64,000 bases of DNA from Bondarzewia mesenterica (taxonomy: Eukaryota > Basidiomycota > Agaricomycetes > Russulales > Bondarzewiaceae), in NCBI GenBank assembly GCA_004802705.1, contig SGPL01000062.1:6398-70397 (forward strand), given 5' to 3'. The position numbers and the translations under genes are program-made. This document shows, in pieces, positions 1 to 10,895 of the stretch. Positions within the stretch are counted from its first letter, which is position 1. Each line of letters opens with the position of its first letter. Below the pieces are notes generated by a model, which was given only the letters and a program-made list of their open reading frames with translations, was not told where the DNA came from and made no database searches.

Positions 1-2608
1 ACNNNCANTGNCNTCNNCNNTNTTCNTNNTTACCTTCATGCACGTTCAAGAAGTGTCCGACTCCATGTCCAGTGCCNTGCCTAGAAGNAAATAAGCANTG
101 AANTAAAGAGTNGAANGCAAGTCGTCACCTATAATCTAAATCNAAACTNAGATGGACCTTGCAAACAATTTTTCAACAGTGCAACGCACCTAGCCCATCT
201 TGCCATAGCGCTCTGCGTGCCCATGTATCACTGCGACATAGATGANTCTATTGAAGAAGACCATCATTNGTGCCTATGTAACTCACATGATGTAGCCTGT
301 ATTAAAGTAACAAATCTATCAATCGCAGAACTCGAATAGACAAGTAGAGACNCACCTGATGTGCCNGTCGGGAAGATNGCCGTATCGATCGCAATATGCC
401 CTTGCAGCACACGCGTGAATGCCCTCTTTTCCTCATCNGTCGGAGTGCCGAAATGCTAATAACTCTCGTATCAGCTCCGNNCGCAGGAATGTNACTATGA
501 AACNAATGCTTACCCATGTCCTCGTNACATCAGTCGTGCCATCGAGAAATTGTGCTGAACACATTTCAATGACAAGGTCAGTTTTGTGTGTTCNCAAGCT
601 CACCTCCGGAATCACATAAGTATATCTGTCAGAACAACANTTAGAACAGGGGGGNGNGAGAGAAANGCAACATGAAACTTGCCTGTTCCTTTTTGATCAC
701 TGCNCTATCATGTGGGTCGGGGGAATANTGTATAATTGCTAAANTTGNGANNTCAGTGGAAGGGAATANNTGGAGGNNANANAAAACNAACNCACCTCCA
801 TTGGGACCGGTTGAAGAAATNGTCGTGAATGATAGGCCTTTATACAAGTCCAACTCCCTAGGCACACGTGATGAGCTGAGACACCAGAAGANGAAAACGA
901 GAGGTACAAGAGNAGACAACGANACNTACTCACGGNACTTCTCCAACTGATCCGCACCACCNCTTTCTGTGATTACCTTGCTTTCGTTNAGCTGCTCTTC
1001 NAGCCATGCAAAATACCTCGCAAGTGCAGCTCCATCCCTTATATGACTCGCGCGGAATCCGGCTATCTCTGTCGCGTTCTTCAANGATTTGAGATCAGCA
1101 ACTGGAGAACGGGAGATGACAATATTGGATANGCCGATGGCNTCAGCGACNGCCACGCTTGCTTTGTCGCCGAGNAGNATTTTAGGCGTTGACNAAGCAG
1201 TAGTCTGTGTTTTGAGACAAAATNAATCGCANTCGTTGTATGGATAAGTGACGAGGCAGACGAAANACATACCTTGATGCCATCGACGAGCCCCTTCAAG
1301 TAATCGTNAAAGTCGGTATACGGCCGTATTTCCACTTGCGACCCAAGGTGATCCTCGACAGTGTCGTCCACCTGGGCGGGGTTGATAAACAGAATTGCCT
1401 TCTCAAGCGTCACCACCGCATACGCGAAGAAGACTATCAAATAATTCTATGTCACTTTTCACCATTGAAGCGATGCAGGGTAAGAAAGACTGACCAGGGT
1501 TGAAGTCGATATCTGAACCGCGCATNTTGAAAAGCCATGCAACTTCGTCGAGCATTGTCANAACCATCGCATGTAGTTTCTTCTTACGCAATTCTTCGCG
1601 GAGTTTGCTGAGCTTGTCAGTGTGCAGTTCTCCTNGAGGTGATCGTTAGCCCAATACGGCAAACGAGAACTTCAGGATCCTAGTGCTCACCAGAATATTT
1701 CNCATCAAGGGGGAAGACGTGGCTTTTGGGACGCGCAGGCCGATCAGCTCCCCATACTTTGTCAACNAGGTTTTCCGTGAAGGCAAAGCTAGTTTCGGAN
1801 AATGATTCTCTGTCCGCTGGATTATATAAAACAGGAANNAGTGAATCTACGCTAGAAGTAAGTAGANACGGAAAACATACAAGCTGTGATGAGCCCAGGA
1901 TCTATCCCTACTTGATCCGACTTGGGTATGTTCTATGTAATACCTGGTTAAGGTGCGAACACCGCAGGAAGTGNAATTTCACCTTTTTGAGAAANTCCTG
2001 CCATGTGGGCACATCTTGAAACATACTCTATCGAACACTTTAACTCCAAGGCATGTTCACTCACCTGGCAAACCCTGCTTCATAAGAGTCCAATTCCTGA
2101 TTGGCAGATCGGTGAGGCGGAGGAATGACACGACGAGNAAGAAAGAGTAACTCACTTGTCCAGCTGCTGTTCNGCTTGCAGGAAGTATCGCCCGTCGGTN
2201 AAAAGATATGCATCATCCTTGGTGACAATTGCGGTCCCTGTATACTCATGAGACATAGATTCACACTACTATCATCAAGTGCATGCGCACCTGCCGAACC
2301 CGTGAATCCAGAGATGAAAGCTCTTCGNTCATCACACTGAGCAAGATACTCGCTTGAATCTACATCCACCTAGGCGAAATCAGTGGCCGCTCTCATCGAA
2401 ATGTTGCAAACTCACGCTGATCCTCGCTCGGTACCACGTATGCAGCTACTGGCTTTTCCGCCATCAGCTTCCGTAGCGCAGNAACCCTAGCTGACGTGTT
2501 GACAGTTTGAATAGCCATAGCAGTGAAAGATGAGTAGGATCGATTGCTTGGATGTTTATGAAATCGGATGTGAAAGGTGCTGAGGGAGCGAAAGACGGAT
2601 GTGAGCAT
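1..2608 (-). CDS. Xaa-Pro aminopeptidase P (C-terminus cut by window edge)
   Basis: Metallopeptidase of the M24B family that removes an N-terminal residue next to proline. On the minus strand the N-terminal exon reads NTSARV.ALRKLMAEKPVAAYVVPSEDQ, followed by SEYLAQCD.RRAFISGFTGSAG, both typical of eukaryotic aminopeptidase P. A middle part has SRSPVADLK and the stretch ASHIRDGAALARYFAW. Near the left edge the strand reads GTGHGVGHFLNVHE, the conserved histidine-bearing metal-site block, so the catalytic half is present but its end lies outside the window. The gene is split by many short introns and spotted with Ns, so exon edges are approximate. Two starts are possible: ATG at 2608 gives a basic, acid-free leader of about 30 residues; ATG at 2518 gives the cytosolic-length protein. 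It is divergent from the NIPA gene. Confidence 0.88.
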
Positions 2609-3025
2609 GTGCTCCTGATAAGTCAGTTGCCCGAATCCAATGCGGGATCTCCGCTACGGATTTTGGCCCAACGACTTTGAAGCACAAGACGATGAGTTGC
2701 GTTGGAGATAAATCACTATTTTTGAGAGCTTGTTCCAGGAAATTTGTGTGCGGTGCTGAGAAAGTCGGCTATTCACCGCAAGGCTCCGCAAGGTGAAGTT
2801 CAACAAGTACAAGTAGAATGAATCTGATAAGATTAGATTACAGCAAGTCATATGGACCCCCAAACTGATTAGTCCCGACCGGGTATGGATTATCAAGACC
2901 CCGGACCATCCAAGACTCCAAATAATGTTCGCGTGCACATTGCAGCACGATACATTTCTTGAATCCCCACTACCAAGGTATAACGACTCTGAACGTCCCT
3001 CTCCTTCCACTCCTTTGTTACAACT
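2609..3025. promoter_or_regulatory. Shared divergent upstream region of aminopeptidase P and NIPA genes
   Basis: About 417 bp lie between the two divergent start codons. No coding segment is recognised. It must carry both promoters, but I see no clear TATA box or repeated operator. Confidence 0.4.
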
Positions 3026-4855
3026 ATGGTCGAAGACAAGTATATTGGTCTTGTGCTGGCCATGTCGAGCTCGCTTGCAATTGGCACGAGCTTCATCATC
3101 ACAAAAAAAGGTACACAAGTTCGTGAATACGTGTTCTGCTGCGGACGTGCGCTAAGCACGTCGTGCATAGGGCTTGAACGACGCAGCGGACCGCCAAAGC
3201 GCATACGCGTCTGCGTCGGACGACTATGCGTACCTGAGAAATCCGATATGGTGGGCGGGAATATCCACGCGTGAGTTTGAGGAACAATGCACAAACGGCA
3301 GGCTAAGCTAAAACGTTGTCACAATGGCGGTCAGTGGTCTTGGGAGAGTGTGAGTCCGCATTCCTTCACTGCAGAACTGAAATTGAACAAACCTATTAAT
3401 CCAATGTAGTGGCAAACTTTGCTGCATATTCATTTGCACCCCCCATATTGGTCACACCACTAGGAGCGTTGAGTGTCATCATCGGGTGCGTTGTCCTCTC
3501 ATCGACTCGTTCCCGCACGGTTCTGTCTCGGCCAACACCCGGCCAGAATGCGTCTATCCCTAATGTCTCCGATGCGATGCGATATAAAGNGCAGCTATCA
3601 GGTNATGGTTGAGATACCTTCTGGGGGATCTTNAATCTAGGAAATCCCTTTTTCTTGTTTCTTTGATCATCTTCTAGCACGATTTCCACTGGTTTTGACC
3701 CTACCCTCNTCGTATTTCCCAGTGCCATTCTCGCTTCATATCTGCTCAAAGAAGAGCTCGGACATCTAGGACGAGTGGGATGTGCGCTTTGTCTCATCGG
3801 NTCTTTGATTATCGTTCTGCATGCCCCAGAAGACCAAGAAATCGAGACTGTTGACCAAATNTTACGCTATGCAGTCCAGCCAGGTGAACACTGGTTNTTG
3901 ATTCAATTAACTTATGCGATTCTAACCGCTATCGAAGGTTTCCTCATGTACTGTTTGGCTGTCCTCATTTTCACCCTCATCATGATCTATTCCGTTGCCC
4001 CCCGCTACGGCCGCTCGAATCCTCTTGTCTACGTTTCCATCTGCTCTCTCGTCGGATCGGTCTCCATAATGGCTATTAAAGGCTTTGGTATCGCTGTCAA
4101 GTTGACATTCGCTGGCAACAACCAATTCACCCATATTAGCACCTACGTCTTCGGCATTGTCGTTGCCGGCTGTATCATGGTCCAGATGAATTACTTCAAC
4201 AAGGCACTTGATATTTTCTCGACTAATGTGTACGCATTGGTCCATCTCTTTCCGTCAGCCTCGTCCATTCACGCTCCCATGCAGTGTCAATCCCATGTAT
4301 TACGTCTGCTTCTCTACCGCGACTATCGTTGCCTCTCTTATTCTCTTCCAAGGNTTCAATACCGACAATCCCACAAATACCATCTCGCTGCTCGCCGGCT
4401 TTGCAGTGACATTCCTCGGCATTCANCTCCTCGAACTCTCCCGCAAGCCCGATTCATCAGCCCCAAATGGACACTCTGCACTTGAAGGCGGGCTCATGAA
4501 TCCCCGACTCTCCATNCAGGGCCGCGCCTCGCTGGACGGCTGGTCAGCACCGGTCCCGGAATCAGCAGGTCTCGGTCACANNCGGCGTGGTTCGCGAAAC
4601 TCGTTGTACCACGCGCAAACTGCTACNCTTTTCAACGCATTTGAAGATGAGGAGGAGGAAGGCGAGGCCATGGGTCTGCACCGACTTTCCGAAGCAGACG
4701 ATGAGCTGGAAGCGGTGAATGAGAGAACCCACCTGCGTTCAGATCGGGAAAACCGCAGTCGTGAAGGTTCCATACCAGGGTCAGGACATGCATCGCGGAA
4801 TCACAGCAACTCGGCATCACCGCGCGGTTCGCAGGGCGATTTGCGAAGGTCATAG
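3026..4855 (+). CDS. NIPA-type magnesium transporter (DUF803 family)
   Basis: Multi-pass membrane protein of the NIPA/DUF803 family, known for Mg2+ transport at plasma membrane or endosomes. The first exon, MVEDKYIGLVLAMSSSLA followed by IGTSFIITKK, is the family's first membrane segment. Later exons give the segment before IWWAG, then VANFAAYSFAPPILVTPLGA and LSVIIG. An intron at about 3488-3721 then joins to AILASYLLKEELGHLGRVG, so the key membrane core is intact after splicing. HAPEDQEIETVDQ and further hydrophobic segments follow. The C-terminal 170 residues are hydrophilic, rich in Ser and acidic residues, probably a cytosolic tail. The stop is the tag ending at 4855. Five or more exons are needed and a few bases are N. 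The family assignment is firm; ion specificity is inferred from family knowledge. Confidence 0.88.
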
Positions 4856-5107
4856 TTATGCCACTTCGGCGTTGTTCAGTGTATTTTCCTATGGCGTGGG
4901 ANGTCTTTATAGATACCATCGATGCGGACAGTACAGTACATCTGCTTGTGTAGAGCTTCTTAAGTTTCTAATTGNGGTCGTAAACCGGAGNTTGGTTTGA
5001 CGGATTNNTTAACTCTGGCGTCAAGTCTCGATTTTAGCTAGGGTAATGTGTCATACATGCCTTANAGATTTGACGCCAAATNCTCGTGAACAAATCTCCC
5101 TTCCTCC

Positions 5108-8100
5108 TCACTCAACTTCTCTCCAAGGCCTATCAATGTTTGCCTCCCCCTCCTCAACCTCCTCACCAACACCTTCCAAAGTCATTGATTCCATCCGCTG
5201 CGCGAAATCATTCATATCAGCTTGACCAAGCGCGCGCAGCTCTGCATCATATCCTCCATCCTGTACAGGCGCGCGTGGATCCCACGATATGGGGATACCT
5301 NTCCATCCTCCATTTATGTGAATGTAATTCAAGAATGACCGCCATAAAGGATCAAGCGANAGCACATTAGGATCTCCGACGACGATGAGCAGGGCTTGAG
5401 CTCGAGTTACCGCNACTGCGATGNAGACATNTAAAAGATACCAATCATACTGCCGAAGGGGCGAAATGAACTGACCATTGAAGCGACGCGGGTTCGCGAC
5501 GAAGCCCAAAGTATGCTTTAGATCATACTCAACAAANTCTTTACTGCTGCGTACAGTGGAGATGATGATGACGCGACGTTCCTTTGATTCAGAAGACTTT
5601 CGTCAGCACCATCGAGAAATAGANAACGTTGAGTANGAACTTGGCCCTGGAATTCCTCGACGCTTCCGACTTTGATGCTATCNGCAACAGCTCTCAATGC
5701 AGTGCGAAGCTTTTGGCATTGGGCATGGTAAGGCGCGATGATTCCAATTTCTTGATCCGCTGTCGNCACGATGAGCACAAAATGAAAGTGACATTATCAG
5801 CGGAAACAGAAATTCGCTTACAGACACGGAAGCGATTATCAGCACGCAAAGCCTGNACATATGCCTTGACCTGTTGAGCTTCATCGATNTTGAAAAANGA
5901 NGGAGACGAAGCCTCCCGATCATCCTTCCCAGATATAGCGTGGAAGATGATAGGGAACTTGTTCGATGCCAAGATGGGGCTGCCGATNTACGAGTTGATG
6001 ACTTTNTTGTCGCCGCAAGGTTCAAGCTCGGCACCATAGAATTTTTCATTGGGATATTTCAGAATGGTGCTGTGCGAACGATAATTCTTCGTCAACTTCA
6101 CGACACTAGATAAATCACCANTTGTAGTAAGTANCANAACAGAGGTCAANANGCGATATAGCNAAGGAACATACGTGATTCCGTAACCTTTCTTCTCGTC
6201 ATAAATCTCCNGATNCATCAGCCTCTCCAAATAGCTAATATCGAGCTGCAAATNCCGCGCAACAGCGGATCGGATGATGGGTCCGAGTTGTTTTGGATCT
6301 CCGGACAAGACGATGTTCGNCTTTAGATCCGCCATGGTCTTGATCGGAATCATGACCTCAGGCTCCGTGGCCTGGCCGGCTTCATCTACGAAGATGTGCG
6401 AGAAATGTCCACGCGGTATGCCAATGCCATGGGCNAAAGATGCAGAGACACAAGTAGAAACGACGACTCGGTACCGNTTCATGACCATCACCGGAGGCAA
6501 GGAGAAGTGGCCATCTGTGTTGACATAGGTGTAGGAGAGCAGTTGATCAGGAATGGTGTCCTTGCCTCGACTCGGTGCGTAGTGACGGAATAGTTGATCT
6601 TTTCCGAGAACGGTAAGCTTGCTTGCTATGAGATCAGCGGCCGAGTTGCTGGGTGCACAGGCAAGAATCCGGGCGTTTTGGGTTGNAACGCAGGACTTGA
6701 CGAATNGCTTCAATTATTGTGACAGTCTTCCCAGTTCCGGGACTAAGATGACGATTCAATTAATGATTAAATATCNTGATGAATGTGCTTACGGTCCAAA
6801 TACCACGAAAGGAACGGAACCTGGTGCANGATGAACGATAGCTTTCACCNCTTCAAGTTGAGGGAGATTGGTGGATATCAACGCATTATATGGGTTAATT
6901 GTNGCGTTGATGCGCGTAGTGCTGCGAATGTGCTGCGGTNGTGGAAAGAGNACACGCTCAGGGTCGAAGGCTGTGTCGAGAGCCTGGTGCTGTCGCCGCA
7001 GAGGATACCTATTCAATTTGAAATGCACNTTGTGCAGCTGACCCCTTGCGGNGATTGGAAAAGAATAGTGGAATTTGAGTCCAACTTCTTCTCTACGAAC
7101 GAAGTGGACATGGCCCTCGAACCACTTNCCCCGTTCCGCACCATGGCGTTGNACGAGAATGCAATCGCCTGGNCCGATGATCAANAGGATGAAACGAAAT
7201 TGAAATTCGTATTGAAGGCTCACCCGTCAGTACACTTGGTCGTTTCTCGGCCAGTCCTGGAACCTTCAAACTAACCACAAGCTAAGGCTNAGAGCACATC
7301 CAAGAGGAGCTGAACGGACTCACTAGTAGTAGGTGCCATGTCGCTCAAGNTGGGCGTCGTGAATATCATAAATCTGTAGATCATGNCTGAGTAGAAAGCG
7401 CGAAGTCAATGTGAGCAGAAATCAGACTGTGAAACTCAAGACCTACTCCATTCGGTTCTCCTCGATCCAAATCAAGGATTTGAAGTGACGAGCNTATGTG
7501 TCCGTATTCACAACAGCCGGCATGACAGTCCGCTTCAACTGAGCGATAATATTCGAGACGGTTCCAGCGAACAAGACCGAAGAGATGGACCTCGGTATAG
7601 GCACCAGAGGCAAACTGGTTACCCATTTGATCATGCTTACAGCGGGCGGAGGATCCCCAGGGATAACGTCATTTTCAGGCTCGCGCTTGGTTCTCTTGCG
7701 TGGAGCGTAGGGAGCGATGGGTTTTAGCAACTCGTAATCGGCCTTGCTGCCTACAGTGGCCTTCAGAAGTCGGATGATAACAAAACGTTGGCCCAAGCCA
7801 GGATCTTCGAACGTTATTTCAAGTCTGTCTTCGTATCGGCCAAGAAGAGGTTGGCGAAAAGTAATGGGGATGCGGGTATCACGCCCATATATGAGCGTAG
7901 ACTGGGCTCTCGTGAGAAACATGGCTGCGAGGGAAAAAACTAAACAGAGGACGTCACTAAGCGAAGAGCTATATGAGATCACGAATAACGTACGGAGAGA
8001 CAGTCGAGAATCTCGATGCCGATGACGATAGTTTGACATTCACAATGCTGATGCGAGAGGCGGGCACCGTCAATTTAACGACAAGCTCAATTCGCACACC

Positions 8101-8682
8101 GCTCTGTGCATCAGAGACCTCTGTGATGCCGAAATCAACACCATCACCTCCATGTGAGACTGAAACGCCGTGCTTGTCCTTTGAAGCGTCTTCAAGGGTT
8201 GCCTTGTAGGCTACGAACAGCTCTCGACGCTTGTGTCCGACCCCATTACGATGCTTGTCCCACAGCGTCCCATCAACGACAAAATTACAAAGCTCACAGA
8301 GGACCTGTCCTTGATTAACAGGAACCTCTTCAGGGTCGGTTTCCGGAGAAACGCCTTGACGATTTGCGAGCTCTCGATGCTTTCTCCCTTGGATATGGGA
8401 TGGCCAATTCTTGGTACCAAAGATTCTTACTTTGCAAACTGGACAGTGGAAAGTCGCGCCAATCCCGGATACCTTGTTTGTATGCTTTTTATTCTGAGCA
8501 TGTGCGTTATAATCGGGTGCATTCGGGAACACAACCTGGCAAGTCTCGCAAAAGACAAGGTCATGGTTGTAGGAACAATTGGAGGCGGCGCAAGAACCTG
8601 TCGATCGTAGGTTCGGACAAATCTGGTCCATGGCCTGTGCATAAGCCATGCCCATGCCTCGAGAGACGTATGTTGAGGGCAT
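5108..8682 (-). CDS. MOV10/SDE3-type RNA helicase with CCCH and U1-like zinc fingers (copy A)
   Basis: Superfamily 1 RNA helicase of the Armitage/MOV10/SDE3 group, which works in RNA silencing and control of transposon RNA. The chosen start (ATG at 8682, [14 protein letters not shown]) is followed by a CCCH finger ([19 protein letters not shown]) and then three U1-like Cys2-His2 fingers, one starting [17 protein letters not shown]. After a beta-rich middle come the helicase motifs: [16 protein letters not shown] (Ia), [12 protein letters not shown] (II, DEAG type), SGDPKQLGP (III), [17 protein letters not shown] (V) and [16 protein letters not shown] (VI). The tail [18 protein letters not shown] matches copy B. 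Walker A is split by an intron near 6,720-6,790. Many Ns fall in the helicase half. The residues needed for ATPase activity are visible, so it looks functional. Confidence 0.87.
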
Positions 8683-9894
8683 ACTGAGAAGAAGAGGCAA
8701 GGTCAACGCTACTCGCTCGAAGGAATATTCGATGTTGAAAGCACTTACTTTAAGAAAGATTGTCAAGACGGTGAGTTGCCTGTCAGAAAGTACAACAAGG
8801 TGAGCTTGCGACACGCGTGCTTGGTAGCAGTTATATAATAAAAAAGGAGTTACGACATGTGCACGAGGCAGATCTCGACTACAACCACCGGCAGCTGCTT
8901 TGAAGGAAACGCGGTCTCAAAATTTGAAGGAAATCTGATGTGAAATTTGAATCGGAGCGGACAACTTCATATGCAACTGAACAAATAAGTACACGAAGTA
9001 AGCCATATGCCTTGAATGCGAAGAGTTCTCCAGAATTGAGACATGGAAGAAAAGTGTAACCTCAAGGAGTGTTGTGCTCCCTATAGAGCGCTGTTGGCAG
9101 AACTATAGCATATGTAGAGAGAAGATGCTGTCTGGCATATAAACCTTCTACAGCGATGAGTAATTGGCGGGTATCATCGGGGATCCTGAGGCGAGGTTTC
9201 TAGTGGAAGCCCACCACAATGATGCAGCACTGTAGAGCACTGTACGTATGACACGTCTTGTTCTATCGCCGCGAAAGAAACAATATTGACTCCGATCTCC
9301 GAAACAGGAATACTTCCGAGGGAGAGGTGAGCCTCCTCAACGTTAACGTCCTTACAATGCACACTCTTGAGCTTGCTTCTGTCCGCCTTCTACCTCACAC
9401 GCTCATATCTTGCGAGCCTTCTTACCGCGCATCAGTCCACGAACACACCTTGCAATCTCTCTCCTCGCTTGCATATATGGCCATCTCACTGCCATTCACC
9501 CATCAATTTCCCAGAGTCCCGACATGAAGACCGACACCATAACATGTTACTGAGGAGTTTTTAAAGTCTGTTCCCTATCCCCTGTCACATTCTCCGGCAG
9601 AAACTCCATGCATTGACAGATTTGTGTTCGGAATGTTCGTTCGCAACTTGCACTGGCATCCTAACATAACCCTAGGAACCTATTTCTCGTGCGGACTCCT
9701 TTTCAGAGAGCACGTTTTCGAGCCGAGCAAGAGCCCAGTATTCTACGTAGTAATAATTTCCGTACGCGCTCCTTTAAATCTTGTTCTTTCTGACACAACC
9801 TCCGAACAAGAAATGCTCCCTGAAGACTTCGATTCTGAACATCGACACCAGCGCTCCCGCCTGAGAAGCTGCCGAAGCGATCTCCAAAACCTCC

Positions 9895-10443
9895 GTGCCT
9901 TGCTTGGAATGTGCTGCCCGCCGGGAGGGTGGAAATACCGTCTACCTTACCTCACGCACAACTCATCGAGCGCATACCCTACATCCAAGGCCGTATATCG
10001 TCTGCATCCCGTTCCGACATCCCCTCCAAAGTATCCTCCGTCGTCGCTGCTTGGGCCCTCGAGTCTGTCACCTCGCTTTGTCCGCTATCCACCGACGAAG
10101 GACTCTCCATCCTCGCCTGGTCGTCAGCGATTCTGCCTATCGCAATATTCGCATCGATGATTTGGACTCAGTGCGAGTGATGTCGTTCGTCGACTGGGAC
10201 GATATCGCAGTGTCGCCTTTTTCCCTCAGCACGCGCTTCCCTGAAGAGATCAGCGACTGTTGTGGTGTTCCCACTCAATGGGAAATGAGACACGGTGCTA
10301 TGTTTGTGGCAACTATCAAGGCCCTGTTGTTCGTAATTCAGCATGCATCATCACGAGGTGATGGATCGAGGGTATCGGAATTATTCCAAGCAGCGCTTGA
10401 GAGCGTACGATGGGCGGTTCGACTTACAGGTGATGAGAGGTAA
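9895..10443 (+). pseudogene. Decayed phosphotransferase-like (APH/ChoK fold) fragment
   Basis: Between the two helicases the plus strand keeps a coding-like stretch at about 10117-10443 reading AYRNIRIDDLDSVRVMSFVD, then WDDIAVSPFSLSTRFPEEIS. An Asn-containing loop followed by a DWDD motif is how fungal aminoglycoside-phosphotransferase/choline-kinase-like proteins end their catalytic core. The likely upstream part (IPYIQGRISSASRSDIPSK, about 9960-10100) is in another frame, with no convincing intron joining them and no start codon context. I read it as a broken or partial gene. It could also be a real gene whose exons I cannot assemble. Confidence 0.3.
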
Positions 10444-10895
10444 TAAGGGGGGTCCTCTGTACCTGCATTACACTGTGAGTGATGTGGTCGCTGGATATCA
10501 TCGACAAAGTGGTTGAAGGAGAGAACGAAGAGTGCGGAGAGAAGGTGGGGCATATATTATCGGTGGATGTAATTCGAAATTAAAATAACATTTCTCCTTT
10601 TCCGTGGCAGCTCCGCATCGCCGAAACTCTCGTTGTGCTAAAACTTGAACAAGTCGCGATCGGGGCTTGTCGAGGCGTCGAAACAACGCGAGCTGCGCTG
10701 TAGACCGAGAAACTCAGCGTGAAGATCGTACACAGGTTGGTAGTTCGAAAACTTGACCAGTCTCACTACTCCCTGAACGCGGAAGATGGTATCGACGTGC
10801 GCATACCAGTATTTGATCGCCCGATTATACAAACAATGTTTCAGGCTTTTGTAAGTCACAAGGATATTCGCCGAAAAAGCAAGTCAAGGACACAA

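Noticed and set aside
9624..10160. 178-residue ORF as a gene
   Set aside because: Different frame from the DWDD block and no domain; overlaps the remnant called above.
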